A stretch of DNA of 64,000 bases. Source: an uncultured Chryseobacterium sp. (GTDB lineage: Bacteria > Bacteroidota > Bacteroidia > Flavobacteriales > Weeksellaceae). The stretch's first letter is position 1. Every line of letters begins with the position of its first letter. The stretch covers positions 57,022 to 121,021 of the forward strand of contig CAJYLH010000044.1 in NCBI GenBank assembly GCA_913775525.1, given 5' to 3'. Shown here one piece after another: positions 18,232-27,915 of the stretch. Below the pieces are notes generated by a model. The model saw only the letters and a list, made by a program, of their open reading frames with translations. It ran no database searches and had not been told where the DNA came from. The translations under genes and the position numbers were made by a program.

Positions 18232-18239
18232 TAAATTTG
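18232..18239 (+). promoter_or_regulatory. Candidate -7 box of katA
   Basis: TAAATTTG on the plus strand matches TAnnTTTG, 63 bp before the katA ATG at 18303. The nearest upstream TTG is 23 bp away, longer than normal, as may be expected for an activator-dependent promoter. Confidence 0.45.
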
Positions 18240-18302
18240 ATAAATTGTATGCTGTGCATTTTGCAGTGTACGGGGGATAACAATCAGACAAATCATAAGT
18301 AT

Positions 18303-19790
18303 ATGGATTCTAAAAAGTTAACATTAAGCAATGGGGCTCCTTATTTTGAGCACCAGGACTCTCAGACCGCCGGTCCCAGAGGCCCGGTATTGCTTCAGGA
18401 TTTCATTCTTCAGGAAAACCTTGCGCATTTCGTAAGAGAGAGAATTCCTGAAAGAATCGTCCATGCCAAAGGAAGCGGCGCCTACGGTACCTTTACCGTT
18501 ACCCATGATATTTCAAAATACACGAAAGCAAAATTATTTTCTCAAGTAGGCAACTCATGCAGGATGTTCGCCCGTTTTTCTACCGTGGGGGGAGAAAAAG
18601 GAAGTGCGGACACGGCAAGGGACCCGAGAGGTTTTGCGCTCAAATTTTATACGGAAGACGGAAACTGGGACCTGGTAGGAAACAATACTCCGGTCTTTTT
18701 CATCAAAGATGCCAAGAAGTTCCCGGATTTCATCCACACCCAGAAAAGGGTTCCTAAAACCAACCTGAAAAGTGCCACCATGATGTGGGATTTCTGGAGC
18801 CTGAGCCCGGAATCGCTGCACCAGGTACTGATCCTGATGTCAGACCGCGGTACGCCGTACGGATTCCGGCATATGCACGGTTTCGGATCCCATACCTTCT
18901 CTATGATCAATGCGGCCAATGAGCGGACATGGGTAAAATTCCATTTCAAAACCAAACAGGGCATTAAGAACTTCACCAACGAAGAAGCGATAAAAATGGC
19001 CGGTGAAAATCCGGATTTCGCTCAGGAAGACCTTTGCAATGCCATTGAAAACGGTGAATTTCCGAAATGGACGATGTACATCCAGGTGATGACCGAAGAA
19101 CAGGCCAGAGAATTCAGATGGAATCCTTTTGATATTACCAAAGTCTGGTTCCAGGACGATTTTCCGTTAATCGAAGTCGGTGAAATGGAACTGAACGAAA
19201 TCCCGGCCAATTATTTTGCCCATGTGGAGCAGTCTATCTTCTCCCCAAGCAACCTGGTCAACGGCATCAGTTTTTCACCGGACAAAATGCTCCAGGGAAG
19301 GCTGTTCTCTTATCCGGATGCCCACCGTTACCGCGTAGGCGTCAATGCCCACCAGCTGGAAGTCAACCGATGCCCTTTTGCAGTACATAATTACCAGCGT
19401 GACGGTTTTATGGCAGATGCTTCAGAATACGGTGACAAGCCGAACTATCATCCGAACAGCTTTGATGACATCCAGCCGGACCCTGCTTACAAAAGCTTTG
19501 AGTATGAGCTGGACAGTACCCATGTTGCCTGCTATAACAGAAATGAAAATGATGACGACCATTATACTCAGCCTGGGCTATTGTATACCAAAGCGATGAA
19601 TTCGGAAGACCGTGAACATTTGGTGCATAATATTGTAGAGAGCATGAAAGGCATCAGCGGACCGAAGAGAAATGATATCATTAGCCGTCAGTTATGCCAC
19701 TTTTTCAGGGCTAATATTGAACTCGGCATGAAAGTGGCATCGAAGCTCAATGTTAATATTGATGCCAATATGATGAATCATATGAAATAA
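18303..19790 (+). CDS. katA: Monofunctional heme catalase
   Basis: Breaks down hydrogen peroxide to water and oxygen. The 495-residue length is that of small-subunit catalases. The catalytic histidine is H54 in [14 protein letters not shown], the catalytic asparagine lies in [14 protein letters not shown], and the proximal heme ligand tyrosine is in [12 protein letters not shown]. The ATG at 18303 is chosen because catalases of this group begin close to [13 protein letters not shown]; an in-frame upstream ATG at 18237 would add 22 non-family residues. No signal peptide. Its neighbour oxyR is divergent and likely controls it. Confidence 0.96.
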   Translation: MDSKKLTLSNGAPYFEHQDSQTAGPRGPVLLQDFILQENLAHFVRERIPERIVHAKGSGAYGTFTVTHDISKYTKAKLFSQVGNSCRMFARFSTVGGEKGSADTARDPRGFALKFYTEDGNWDLVGNNTPVFFIKDAKKFPDFIHTQKRVPKTNLKSATMMWDFWSLSPESLHQVLILMSDRGTPYGFRHMHGFGSHTFSMINAANERTWVKFHFKTKQGIKNFTNEEAIKMAGENPDFAQEDLCNAIENGEFPKWTMYIQVMTEEQAREFRWNPFDITKVWFQDDFPLIEVGEMELNEIPANYFAHVEQSIFSPSNLVNGISFSPDKMLQGRLFSYPDAHRYRVGVNAHQLEVNRCPFAVHNYQRDGFMADASEYGDKPNYHPNSFDDIQPDPAYKSFEYELDSTHVACYNRNENDDDHYTQPGLLYTKAMNSEDREHLVHNIVESMKGISGPKRNDIISRQLCHFFRANIELGMKVASKLNVNIDANMMNHMK

Positions 19791-19811
19791 GTATGCATCA
19801 AATAATTCAAT

Positions 19812-19848
19812 CAAAAAGGAAAAAAGCTTATATTTTTTCCTTTTTTTA
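19812..19848 (+). terminator. katA terminator
   Basis: AAAAAGGAAAAAA pairs with TTTTTTCCTTTTT around GCTTATA, with a T-rich end. It lies about 20 bp after the katA stop. Confidence 0.65.
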
Positions 19849-19888
19849 TATAAAAAATCTCTAATTTGCAATCGTAATTATAACCAAG

Positions 19889-20656
19889 ATGAACTACGAG
19901 AATATTCTACTGGATAATGAAGGACCGGTATCGGTAATTACCATCAACAGGCCTGAAAGCCTTAATGCCCTGAATGCCAAAACCATTCAGGAGCTAAGTT
20001 CCGCACTGAAAGACCTCGATCAAAATAAGGACTGCAGAGCCGTAATCATTACCGGAAGCGGAGAAAAATCCTTTGTTGCCGGCGCTGATATTAAGGAGTT
20101 CAGCGATTTCGGACAGGAAAGAGCGGAAGAACTGGCAAGGAACGGGCAGCATGTCCTTTTCAATGCTATTGAGAATATGAAACGTCCTGTGATTGCCGCC
20201 GTTAATGGCTTTGCCCTGGGTGGCGGCCTTGAGCTGGCTATGGCATGCCACATCCGTTATGCTTCAGACAATGCCAAACTGGGCCTTCCGGAAGTTACCC
20301 TGGGGCTCATTCCCGGATACGGCGGAACGCAGAGGCTTCCTAAACTGGTAGGAAAAGGAATGGCTAATGAAATGATCTTTTCTGCAAAAATGATTCCTGC
20401 GCAAAGAGCCAAAGAAATAGGATTGGTGAATGAAGTATTCCCTATCGGGGAATTACTGAATAAAACCAAAGAGTTGGCCCAGACTGTTGCACGCAATTCC
20501 CCTATGGCGATTGCCAGAGCGATACATGCTGTTAATCTCTCAGGTACAGACCAGGGTTTTGAAGCCGAAATCAAATATTTCGGGGAACTTTTTGAACTTG
20601 ACGATAAGAAAGAAGGGGTTTCCGCTTTCATGGAAAAGAGAAAGCCCAATTTCTAA
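19889..20656 (+). CDS. Enoyl-CoA hydratase
   Basis: A 255-residue crotonase-family protein that adds water to the double bond of enoyl-CoA, most likely in fatty-acid or amino-acid degradation. The oxyanion-hole segment is AGADIKEF and the second is ALGGGLELAM. Both catalytic glutamates are in place, in GGLELAMAC and in GLPEVTLGLIPGYGGTQRL, which separates it from crotonases with other activities. It is followed by unrelated genes on the same strand, so the exact pathway cannot be told from neighbours. Confidence 0.9.
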   Translation: MNYENILLDNEGPVSVITINRPESLNALNAKTIQELSSALKDLDQNKDCRAVIITGSGEKSFVAGADIKEFSDFGQERAEELARNGQHVLFNAIENMKRPVIAAVNGFALGGGLELAMACHIRYASDNAKLGLPEVTLGLIPGYGGTQRLPKLVGKGMANEMIFSAKMIPAQRAKEIGLVNEVFPIGELLNKTKELAQTVARNSPMAIARAIHAVNLSGTDQGFEAEIKYFGELFELDDKKEGVSAFMEKRKPNF

Positions 20657-20702
20657 ACGACGACCATAAGATTAATGTATTTCGGAAAAATGATGCCGCT
20701 GT

Positions 20703-21125
20703 ATGAATAAGTTTGATAAAGCTTATCTGAAAATGGCCCAGGAATGGGCAAAGCTGTCCTACTGTAAAAGAAAACAGGTAGGCGCACTGATTGTAAAAGA
20801 CCGTATGATTATTTCAGACGGGTATAACGGAACCCCTTCGGGATTTGAAAACTGCTGTGAAGATGCAGAGGGAAAAACACACTGGTATGTCCTGCATGCA
20901 GAAGCCAATGCCATACTGAAGCTGGCTGCCTCAACACAGTCTGCCAAAGGTGCCACTTTATATCTTACCCTATCGCCGTGCAAAGAATGCAGTAAGCTGA
21001 TCCTGCAGGCGGGGATCACCAGATTGGTCTATATCAATGAATATTCCGATGATGACGGAATATCATTTTTAAAAGGCCATGGGATTGAGATAGAACAAAT
21101 ATCGGATTTTGAACTAAAAAAATAA
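20703..21125 (+). CDS. dCMP deaminase-like zinc deaminase
   Basis: A 140-residue cytidine/deoxycytidylate deaminase-type protein. The zinc site is formed by the histidine and catalytic glutamate in LHAEANAI and by the two cysteines in SPCKECSKLI. The N-terminal KRKQVGALIVKD and ISDGYNGTPSGFENC are typical of the dCMP deaminase group, which provides dUMP for thymidylate synthesis. The distantly related ComE-type proteins are an alternative. It sits 6 bp before xerD, so the two are likely co-transcribed. Confidence 0.85.
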   Translation: MNKFDKAYLKMAQEWAKLSYCKRKQVGALIVKDRMIISDGYNGTPSGFENCCEDAEGKTHWYVLHAEANAILKLAASTQSAKGATLYLTLSPCKECSKLILQAGITRLVYINEYSDDDGISFLKGHGIEIEQISDFELKK

Positions 21126-21131
21126 CACACA

Positions 21132-22046
21132 ATGACTTGGGATGAAAAAATTAAGGATTTTGAAATTTTTCTTCGCTTTGAGAGGAACTTCTCAGAAAAT
21201 ACGCTCGATGCGTACATACGCGACATCAGAAAATTAAAAGAGTACGCAGAGGAAGACCTGGAGAATATATCTCCGGCAACCATTACGTATGAACACCTTC
21301 AGGAATATATTTTTAAGCTTTCCAAACAGAAATTCAGCGAAAGGTCTCAGGCCAGATGGATTTCTTCTATCAAAGCATTCTTTAAATTCCTGTACGAGGA
21401 CGAGTTCCGCGAAGACAATCCGGCCGCCCTTCTGGAAGGCCCTAAACTGGGTTTGTATCTCCCGGACACCCTGACGCTTCCGGATATCAATAAAATCATC
21501 AGCGCCATTGAGATGAATACGGATCTGGGCAGGAGAAACCACTGCATCGTTGAGGTGCTGTACGGGTGCGGGCTGCGCGTATCAGAACTTATTGACCTTA
21601 AGATATCCAATATCAATTTCAAGGAAAATTACATCAAAATCAACGGAAAGGGAAACAAGACCCGTTTTGTGCCTTTAGCAGATTATACAGGAGAACTTCT
21701 TAAAACGTACATTCTGGAAGTCCGCTGTAAGAATAAGGTGAATAAAAAACATGAGGATACGCTGTTTCTGAACAGCAGGGGCACCTCCATGTCCAGGGTC
21801 ATCGTTTTCCTCATCATTAAGGAACTGACGGATAAAGCGGGTGTGAGCAAGAAAATTTCCCCGCATACGTTCCGGCATTCTTTTGCCACCCACCTATTGC
21901 AGAACGGCGCAGACCTGCGGTATATACAGGAAATGCTAGGGCACTCCAGCATTACGACGACAGAAATTTATACCCGCCTTAAAACAGAGGAATTACGGGA
22001 TGTTATCCTGACCTACCATCCCAGAAATACCAATGTACTGGAATGA
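21132..22046 (+). CDS. xerD: Tyrosine recombinase XerD
   Basis: A 304-residue site-specific recombinase that resolves chromosome dimers. An N-terminal SAM-like core-binding domain (about residues 1-95) precedes the catalytic domain. The active-site residues are visible: the first arginine in GCGLRVSELIDL, the lysine in GKGNKTRFVP, the HxxR in SPHTFRHSFATHLLQ, the second histidine in LGHSSITTT and the tyrosine in EIYTRL. The length and absence of neighbours typical of integrases (no attachment sites, no excisionase) argue for the housekeeping XerD/XerC role. The stop overlaps the NUDIX start by 4 bp. Confidence 0.9.
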   Translation: MTWDEKIKDFEIFLRFERNFSENTLDAYIRDIRKLKEYAEEDLENISPATITYEHLQEYIFKLSKQKFSERSQARWISSIKAFFKFLYEDEFREDNPAALLEGPKLGLYLPDTLTLPDINKIISAIEMNTDLGRRNHCIVEVLYGCGLRVSELIDLKISNINFKENYIKINGKGNKTRFVPLADYTGELLKTYILEVRCKNKVNKKHEDTLFLNSRGTSMSRVIVFLIIKELTDKAGVSKKISPHTFRHSFATHLLQNGADLRYIQEMLGHSSITTTEIYTRLKTEELRDVILTYHPRNTNVLE

Positions 22047-22558
22047 AGAAATTATCCTACTGCCCCGAATGCGGACATACAACCCTGAAATGGGACGGTG
22101 AAAAAAAGTGGAGCTGCACAGAGTGCAGCTTCACGCTTTACCATAATGTCGCAGGAGCTGTGGCGGTAGTCATCCGGCACGGAGATGAGATTTATCTTAC
22201 CAGAAGGAACCGGGAGCCCGCAAAGGGCCTGCTGGATCTTGCCGGAGGATTTGTAGACCCTCATGAAAGTGCCGAGGAAACCTGTAAAAGGGAACTTTCT
22301 GAAGAACTGAATATTGATATTGATCCCTCCGGGCTGAGGTATATTATCAGCCTGCCCAATGTATACCACTATAAGGGCATTGATTACAATACCATCGATC
22401 TTTTTTACGAATATGAGATCCAGGAAAAGTTTGAGGAAAATATTGAACTGTCGGAAATTTCAGAGGGTATATGGATTCCGGTAGATCAGCTAAGACAGGA
22501 AGATCTCGCTTTCGATTCCCAGAAGACATTCTTCAGCAGGTACCTGCGGAACAAATAA
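22043..22558 (+). CDS. NUDIX hydrolase with N-terminal zinc ribbon
   Basis: A 171-residue protein. The N-terminal zinc ribbon has two CxxC pairs, CPECGH and CTECSF. The NUDIX box follows as GGFVDPHESAEETCKREL then SEEL, with the GX5EX7REUXEE spacing intact. Such proteins cleave nucleoside diphosphates linked to another group; the ribbon recalls NudC NADH pyrophosphatases, but the substrate is not shown by the sequence. It overlaps xerD by 4 bp. Confidence 0.88.
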   Translation: MKKLSYCPECGHTTLKWDGEKKWSCTECSFTLYHNVAGAVAVVIRHGDEIYLTRRNREPAKGLLDLAGGFVDPHESAEETCKRELSEELNIDIDPSGLRYIISLPNVYHYKGIDYNTIDLFYEYEIQEKFEENIELSEISEGIWIPVDQLRQEDLAFDSQKTFFSRYLRNK

Positions 22559-22600
22559 TGTACTATGACCTGATAAGATCTGCACCTGTCACTCGGCTGC

Positions 22601-23059
22601 TTAATACGATCCTGTTGTCAGCATATTTTCAAAATACTGCTCCAGCAATGTCCTTTCCGCTTCCGAAAGATTGGCTTCCGGATGGTACACCATATAGCCG
22701 GGCATTGGCATGGTCCTGTTTTGCAGGGTCTGTATGGAATGGCTGAGCATACTTTTTTTCAGGTCCTTGTTGTACGTCTCCCACACTGAAAAGTTCAGAT
22801 GCTCCCTTCCTTCATCAATATGGCTTTTTACAGACCATGATACCGGTGCTATAAAGGCATACTTAGGATACACCGTTTCATTGGAATGGCAGTCGTAACA
22901 GGCATTTTTGAGCAGAACTCTGATCTTGTCCGGTGTGTTTTTTACTTCAACAAAGTTCTCAGCTTTTTTCACCGGCGGATTGACGCGGTTGACCGGTATA
23001 AACTGGATGACCACGAATATGATGAGTGACCAGAACAGTACTTTTTTTGCCGTTTTCAT
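22601..23059 (-). CDS. Membrane-anchored heme-binding domain protein
   Basis: A 152-residue protein with an N-terminal membrane anchor (about residues 7-23) and one CxxCH heme attachment motif, CYDCHSNETVYP. The family, known as the haem-binding domain, is common in Bacteroidota and often carries the VSWSVKSHIDEGREHLNFS-like stretch seen here. It probably sits in the periplasm and takes part in electron transfer or heme handling. Its first base overlaps the end of the preceding Ig-like lipoprotein gene, so the two are one transcript. Confidence 0.85.
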   Translation of the reverse strand: MKTAKKVLFWSLIIFVVIQFIPVNRVNPPVKKAENFVEVKNTPDKIRVLLKNACYDCHSNETVYPKYAFIAPVSWSVKSHIDEGREHLNFSVWETYNKDLKKSMLSHSIQTLQNRTMPMPGYMVYHPEANLSEAERTLLEQYFENMLTTGSY

Positions 23060-24834
23060 TAGCGCACGGGTTTCAGAAGTTCCGTTGTTGTTTTCATTTC
23101 CTTATTGCTTTGTACCGGTGCCGGAGGGTTTGCAGCAGGATTTGTATTTGCCGGTACCGCGGTCTCTGTACCGGTAGCGGAAGTTCCTTTCGGATTTTCC
23201 AGGCTTCTGGTATCGTTCAGATCCCAGGATTCATTGGTATCCCAAAGCGGTCTGATCACCACGGTCTTGTAATAGGTATAAGCATCTTCGGCAAAGACCT
23301 GATTCTGGAAATCAGCTTCATCCCAGTATCCGTTCCCATTGTTATCGGCAAGGATACGGACAATATATTCTGACGGCTTGAGAATATCAAACCGGACCCG
23401 GTCTCCTTTGGTGTACTTCTGGTAAACCACCTTATCTGAAGCATCCAGCAGCTGGATCCAATAGCTGGAAGCCGGGGCATTCTGCAATGTGAGCGTCAGG
23501 CTTCCGTAATTATCCGCTTTATCGATTTCAAAATCGAAACGCTTGGACTGAGGATTCCTGGCATAGAATGAAGAAACCGTTTCTTTGGGTACGGTAAGCT
23601 GGTATTTTTTCCCGATCACGAAATCCGACTTTACCATAATCTGATATGGGTTGGTCTGCGAAATAACCGCAGTAAACTGCTGCTGATTAATACTGTCACC
23701 GGCTATCCTCAGCGTCCATTTTTCAGGTTCGATCTTATCTATAATGTAATTGGATGCCATTTTAAAATCAGCTTTCGGAGGGATCAGTGCGCCGCCATTA
23801 TCACTGTCCAGCGTCATAGCACTCTTAGCATTATACCTGTAAAACACGGAAACAGTATCCTGCTTTTTATCCGCATCATAACTGAATTTCAGGTTTTCAT
23901 TAGCGGTCTGCCCGACATTGTTTTTTACAGCATCAAACCAAATCCTTACCGAATCGGATTTCGGACGGTGCGTCACTTTGATATCCTGCAGTTTGTCGTT
24001 GAGGGAAAGTACTTTCACATTTTCCGGGGCTCCTTCAAAAGTCATCAGGATTCCTCCCGGCACTTCTTTCATTTCACCATATTTCAAAGGCTTTTTAGAC
24101 GGGTATACTTTCAGGTTAAGTCCGGAAATAGATTGTTCAACCGTTACCGGTTCTTTCAGGAAACCTACCTTTTCTTTTCCGGGATCATAGACTGAATTTC
24201 CGTTCTCATCATCAAATGCAATCATCCTGTATTTGCCAGGCGACAGGTAATTCAGCTCATAATATCCGTCGTTATCCACTTTGGTGATGTAATAAGGCTT
24301 CTGTTTGTAGTTCATGGTGTCCTGAACTTTATACAGGCCTACTACCAGTTTATTTTCAGTGGCATTCGCCTGCTTTTTCGCAGCCAGCGCATCTTTGACT
24401 TCCCCGCTGATGTACAGGTCATCCAGCTTATCACCGGTGGAGAATGCAAAATTAAAGTAAGGAAGCACATTGGATTCATTATTATCTACAATGGAATTCC
24501 CGAAATTAAAATTATAGGTGGTATTGGCCTGTAACGTATCGGTCCACTGGATCAGGACGAATTTATTGGCAATGTTGGAAGGAAGTATGCGCTTGATATT
24601 CTTGATCGGAGGAGAAATGATCAGATTCTTATTGACATCTTTCAGGGTTACATATTCATCGAAATCCAGGCGGAGTTCTCTGATGTCCCGCGACACATTG
24701 ATCCTGGTCGTATCAATATTGGATCCCAGGAACTTAGGTGCGAGCGTATCTTTTTTGCCTCCCACGGGAGATCCCACCCGTGCGCAGGAATGGACGAGTA
24801 TCGTGATGAGGAATAATAAAAAAAATCTTTTCAT
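23059..24834 (-). CDS. Ig-like domain lipoprotein
   Basis: A 591-residue lipoprotein with the lipobox ILVHSC at about residues 13-18. It contains Ig-like (SbsA/Big_5 type) repeats; a typical one is the EYVTLKDVNKNLIISPPI region near residues 55-75. The middle has SPGKYRMIAFDDENGN and KPSEYIVRILADNNGNGYWD, two transthyretin-like segments. The C-terminus is rich in P, A, T and N. Proteins of this sort sit on the periplasmic or outer face of the outer membrane. The function is unknown. It is co-transcribed with the heme-binding gene downstream. Confidence 0.85.
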   Translation of the reverse strand: MKRFFLLFLITILVHSCARVGSPVGGKKDTLAPKFLGSNIDTTRINVSRDIRELRLDFDEYVTLKDVNKNLIISPPIKNIKRILPSNIANKFVLIQWTDTLQANTTYNFNFGNSIVDNNESNVLPYFNFAFSTGDKLDDLYISGEVKDALAAKKQANATENKLVVGLYKVQDTMNYKQKPYYITKVDNDGYYELNYLSPGKYRMIAFDDENGNSVYDPGKEKVGFLKEPVTVEQSISGLNLKVYPSKKPLKYGEMKEVPGGILMTFEGAPENVKVLSLNDKLQDIKVTHRPKSDSVRIWFDAVKNNVGQTANENLKFSYDADKKQDTVSVFYRYNAKSAMTLDSDNGGALIPPKADFKMASNYIIDKIEPEKWTLRIAGDSINQQQFTAVISQTNPYQIMVKSDFVIGKKYQLTVPKETVSSFYARNPQSKRFDFEIDKADNYGSLTLTLQNAPASSYWIQLLDASDKVVYQKYTKGDRVRFDILKPSEYIVRILADNNGNGYWDEADFQNQVFAEDAYTYYKTVVIRPLWDTNESWDLNDTRSLENPKGTSATGTETAVPANTNPAANPPAPVQSNKEMKTTTELLKPVR

Positions 24835-24859
24835 GAATAGGTTTGGGCAAAAATAAACA

Positions 24860-26122
24860 TTATTCTCCAGAAAACTCCCGCTGCCCGTTTAAAGTATCCC
24901 GGTTATCATCCATCACACTGTGAAGCTTGTCCTGCTGCGGTGGAAAGTTCTCAAAAAGCCCGGATAAAGCCAGCGCCGAATAGACTTTGTTGGAATAACA
25001 GTTCCCGATCGCCACGATGGTTACCTTGGATTTCAGCAGGTGGGCAAATACGGAATTGGTCCCGTGCCACCATCCGTTATGGTAGGTAAGCTTTTCGCCG
25101 TTGTCATAGATTTTCATCCTGAAACCCAGGCCGTAATTATTCATTCCCGCTTTTTCATTGCTGTAGGGCGTGAAAACCATTTCCATCAGTTCAGGCTTCA
25201 GGAAATTCTTGGAGAACATTGCTTTTGAAAAATTCAGCAGGTCCCTGGGTGTGGTGTAGACATTTTTGTCTCCGTAGATCAGGTCCAGCCGGTCCAGCGG
25301 ATATAACCTGTTCCCACCGTAATAAAAGGACTGTGCTGCTGCCGGAATGTCTTTTTCCTGAAAAATATAGGTATGGTTCATTTTCAGCGGCGTGAAGACC
25401 ATTTCTTTCATTGCCTGCGGAAAAGGTATTTTGGTAATCTTCTCAATCAATAGGGCCAGTAAGGCAAAATTGGTATTGCAGTACATAAAACCGGTTTCGG
25501 TTTCCCGGGCCAGTTCAGGCTTGTACTTAATGATCATATTCAAAACATCCTGGTTGGTAATAAAGGTTTTTGAAAGCTCCTGCGGGGCAGGCTGAATCTT
25601 TGTGATGAAATATTCATATTTCGGCAGGCCGCTTCGCTGGCTCAGCAGGCTTTTTACCGTTACATCAGGATAAGGAAAACCAGGAAAAAACTGGGTAAGG
25701 TGATCAGAAAGTTTGATCTTACCTGCTTCTATCAGTTTCATCATGGCCATAGCAGTCATGGTCTTGGAAACGGATGCCACATGCATCGGGGTATCTCTCC
25801 CGATGGGCATCTGCTGCCCTTCCCTTCCGAATCCCCGGTAATTTTCGTACAGAATATCATCGCCTTTTGCCACCAGAAGGCCTCCGCTCAGGTTCCCTCG
25901 TTCCCAGACTTTTTTGTAGTACTGGTCAATATACCGAACAATAGCGGGTTTATTGGGCAACCGGTCATCGGCTGGGGTAAAAATCTTCTGTAAATCTACG
26001 GTACCGTAATTCGGGAGATCGGTTGTGCTTTGGGTGACGGTTTCTTTAGATTCTGCATTCTTTTTACAGGAGGAAAGCAGCAAAGAAACAGCGAGAACAA
26101 ACACAAAATTAAAACTCTTCAT
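24860..26122 (-). CDS. Serine hydrolase lipoprotein of the beta-lactamase/DD-peptidase family
   Basis: A 420-residue lipoprotein with the lipobox LLLSSC. The catalytic SxxK motif is in VASVSKTMTA, the second motif YxN is in FMYCNTNFA and the third is HNG in YHNGWWHG. This group (class C beta-lactamase-like, serine hydrolase/esterase) acts on peptidoglycan peptides, esters or amides. No residue set points to a true beta-lactamase, so resistance should not be assumed. It precedes the Ig-like lipoprotein by 25 bp and may share its transcript. Confidence 0.88.
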   Translation of the reverse strand: MKSFNFVFVLAVSLLLSSCKKNAESKETVTQSTTDLPNYGTVDLQKIFTPADDRLPNKPAIVRYIDQYYKKVWERGNLSGGLLVAKGDDILYENYRGFGREGQQMPIGRDTPMHVASVSKTMTAMAMMKLIEAGKIKLSDHLTQFFPGFPYPDVTVKSLLSQRSGLPKYEYFITKIQPAPQELSKTFITNQDVLNMIIKYKPELARETETGFMYCNTNFALLALLIEKITKIPFPQAMKEMVFTPLKMNHTYIFQEKDIPAAAQSFYYGGNRLYPLDRLDLIYGDKNVYTTPRDLLNFSKAMFSKNFLKPELMEMVFTPYSNEKAGMNNYGLGFRMKIYDNGEKLTYHNGWWHGTNSVFAHLLKSKVTIVAIGNCYSNKVYSALALSGLFENFPPQQDKLHSVMDDNRDTLNGQREFSGE

Positions 26123-26290
26123 ACGGCTAAAAAATGAGCGGCAATTTAATGAAAACTCAAAATAAATTTAAATCTGAGCAGGATATTATGAATTATTTAA
26201 CATAAGTTCCTTCATAAAGGCAGACGCCTAAAATCAGCATAGGCCTGCAGCAGCCGTTCTTCAAATAATTCCGTACAGCAGTACCTGTAT

Positions 26291-27220
26291 TTAGCTAAAG
26301 GAAGCCAATATTTTATCAACGATCACCTGGGCCAGTTTTTCCTTGCTCTGATGGGTCCAGCCTGCGATATGAGGCGTAATAATGACCTTCTCGGATTCCA
26401 GCAGATACGTAAGGTCCTCATTATTTTCCTCCAGGTTCTCAAAAGATGATTTTTCATATTCCAGCACATCAAGGCAGGCTCCTTTCACTTTTCCTGACTC
26501 TAAAGCCCTGACAAGGCTTTGAGTCTCTACGTTTTTCCCTCGTGCGGTATTGACGAAATAAAAATCTTTATGCATCCCTGCAATAAATGCTTCATTTACC
26601 AGATAACGGGTCTGGTCCGTCAGCGGAATGTGCAGGCTGAGGATGTCCGCAGAATCCTGAAGTTCTTCCAGACTGACTTGTTTGGCAAATTCATCGGAAA
26701 GCCCGGGAAGGATGTCATGAAAAACAACCCTGCATCCGAATCCGGAAAGCCTTTTCGCGGTAGCTTTTCCCATATTGCCATAGCCGATGAGCCCTACTGT
26801 CTTACCCAGTAACTCGTCTCCCCTGTTTTCTTCACGGAGCCAGATCCCCCTTTTCACTTCCTGAGAGGCAATGAAAAGGCGGTTCATGAGGATCAGCAGC
26901 ATTCCTACAACATGTTCTGCTACAGAATCCCGGTTACCTTCAGGGGAATTGATCAACTGAATCCCCAGTTCCGCAGCGGCTTCAACATCGATATTTTCCA
27001 TCCCGGCTCCTACCCTGGCAATGAATTTCAGGTTATGTGCTTTTTCCAGTAAGCTTTTGTCCAGAGGAATCCTGCTCCGAATGATGATCCCGTCATACTG
27101 ATCTATTTTCCGCCCCACTTCTTCGTAAGAAGACGTGAAATCCTCTTCCAGTAAAAAGTTTTTTTCTGAAAGCTGAGCAGTGATCAGCGGATGGTTTTTA
27201 TCTAACAAAAGAATTTTCAT
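26291..27220 (-). CDS. D-2-hydroxyacid dehydrogenase, phosphoglycerate dehydrogenase-like
   Basis: A 309-residue NAD-dependent D-2-hydroxyacid dehydrogenase. The nucleotide-binding loop is GLIGYGNMGKATAKRL, the catalytic arginine is in NTARGKNV, the glutamate in CLDVLEYEK and the histidine in ITPHIAGWTHQS. It resembles SerA without the C-terminal regulatory domains, so serine biosynthesis or another hydroxyacid is possible. The ATG at 27220 (MKILLLDKN) is chosen because a longer frame begins with unrelated residues. No co-transcribed serC or serB is present nearby. Confidence 0.88.
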   Translation of the reverse strand: MKILLLDKNHPLITAQLSEKNFLLEEDFTSSYEEVGRKIDQYDGIIIRSRIPLDKSLLEKAHNLKFIARVGAGMENIDVEAAAELGIQLINSPEGNRDSVAEHVVGMLLILMNRLFIASQEVKRGIWLREENRGDELLGKTVGLIGYGNMGKATAKRLSGFGCRVVFHDILPGLSDEFAKQVSLEELQDSADILSLHIPLTDQTRYLVNEAFIAGMHKDFYFVNTARGKNVETQSLVRALESGKVKGACLDVLEYEKSSFENLEENNEDLTYLLESEKVIITPHIAGWTHQSKEKLAQVIVDKILASFS

Positions 27221-27372
27221 GAACTGAATTTTGGGTGATAAGCAGAATGGGATTCTTACCCGGATGAAAGAATTTATTTGGTCTCTCACCATGAATAAAC
27301 AACGGCATCTGTAGTGACATCTAACCTACATACCTTTATTTCTTCATGATGAGAGCATTTTAATGCCTGAAA

Positions 27373-27915
27373 TTACTTTTTATCTCCGGCAGGTTCCTGA
27401 GGCTCCTGAAACAGCTTCTTCAGCTCCACTGATTCCAGTGGTTTCATTCTTCCGGAAAGGATTAGGGAAAGTTCTTTCCTGCGGAAAGCAGCGGCATACC
27501 TCAGCTTTTCTTCTTCGGTTTCCGGGATCATTTCCGGGATCGGGATCGGACGGTTGAATTCGTCTACAGCCACAAAAGTGTAAATCCCTTCATTGGTATG
27601 TACTTTTTTCTGGTTGATCGGGTCATCCAGCCACACATCCACATATACTTCCATGGAAGTGGAAAATGCCCGGGACACTTTGGATTCCAGCACGACAACG
27701 CCGCCTTCGGGAATCGGGTGGTTAAAGGAAACGTGGTTTACGGAAGCCGTTACTACCCTTCTTTCGCAATGCCTGGCGGCAGAAATAGACGCGCAACGGT
27801 CCATTTTAGCCAGAAGCTCGCCGCCGAAAAGGTTTCTTAAAGAGTTGGTTTCATTCGGAAGAACGATATTGGTCATCACCGTCAGGGAATCTGACGCTTT
27901 TTTTATTTTTGCCAT
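27373..27915 (-). CDS. Acyl-CoA thioesterase (hotdog fold)
   Basis: A 180-residue YciA-like acyl-CoA thioesterase. The N-terminus has NETNSLRNLFGGELLAKMD followed by CASISAARHCERRVVTASVN, the typical hotdog segments; the aspartate and asparagine near these positions are the usual active site. The C-terminal part contains a stretch rich in charged residues. Its start overlaps the stop of the HU-like gene by 13 bp, so they are translated together. Confidence 0.88.
   Translation of the reverse strand: MAKIKKASDSLTVMTNIVLPNETNSLRNLFGGELLAKMDRCASISAARHCERRVVTASVNHVSFNHPIPEGGVVVLESKVSRAFSTSMEVYVDVWLDDPINQKKVHTNEGIYTFVAVDEFNRPIPIPEMIPETEEEKLRYAAAFRRKELSLILSGRMKPLESVELKKLFQEPQEPAGDKK

Noticed and set aside
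21132-22046. XerD considered as an integrase of a mobile element
   Set aside because: No attachment sites, excisionase or cargo genes are adjacent, and it overlaps a NUDIX gene in a housekeeping-like operon.
24860-26122. Serine hydrolase considered as a true beta-lactamase resistance gene
   Set aside because: It has the SxxK, YxN and HxG motifs, shared with many esterases and peptidases; nothing points to antibiotic breakdown.
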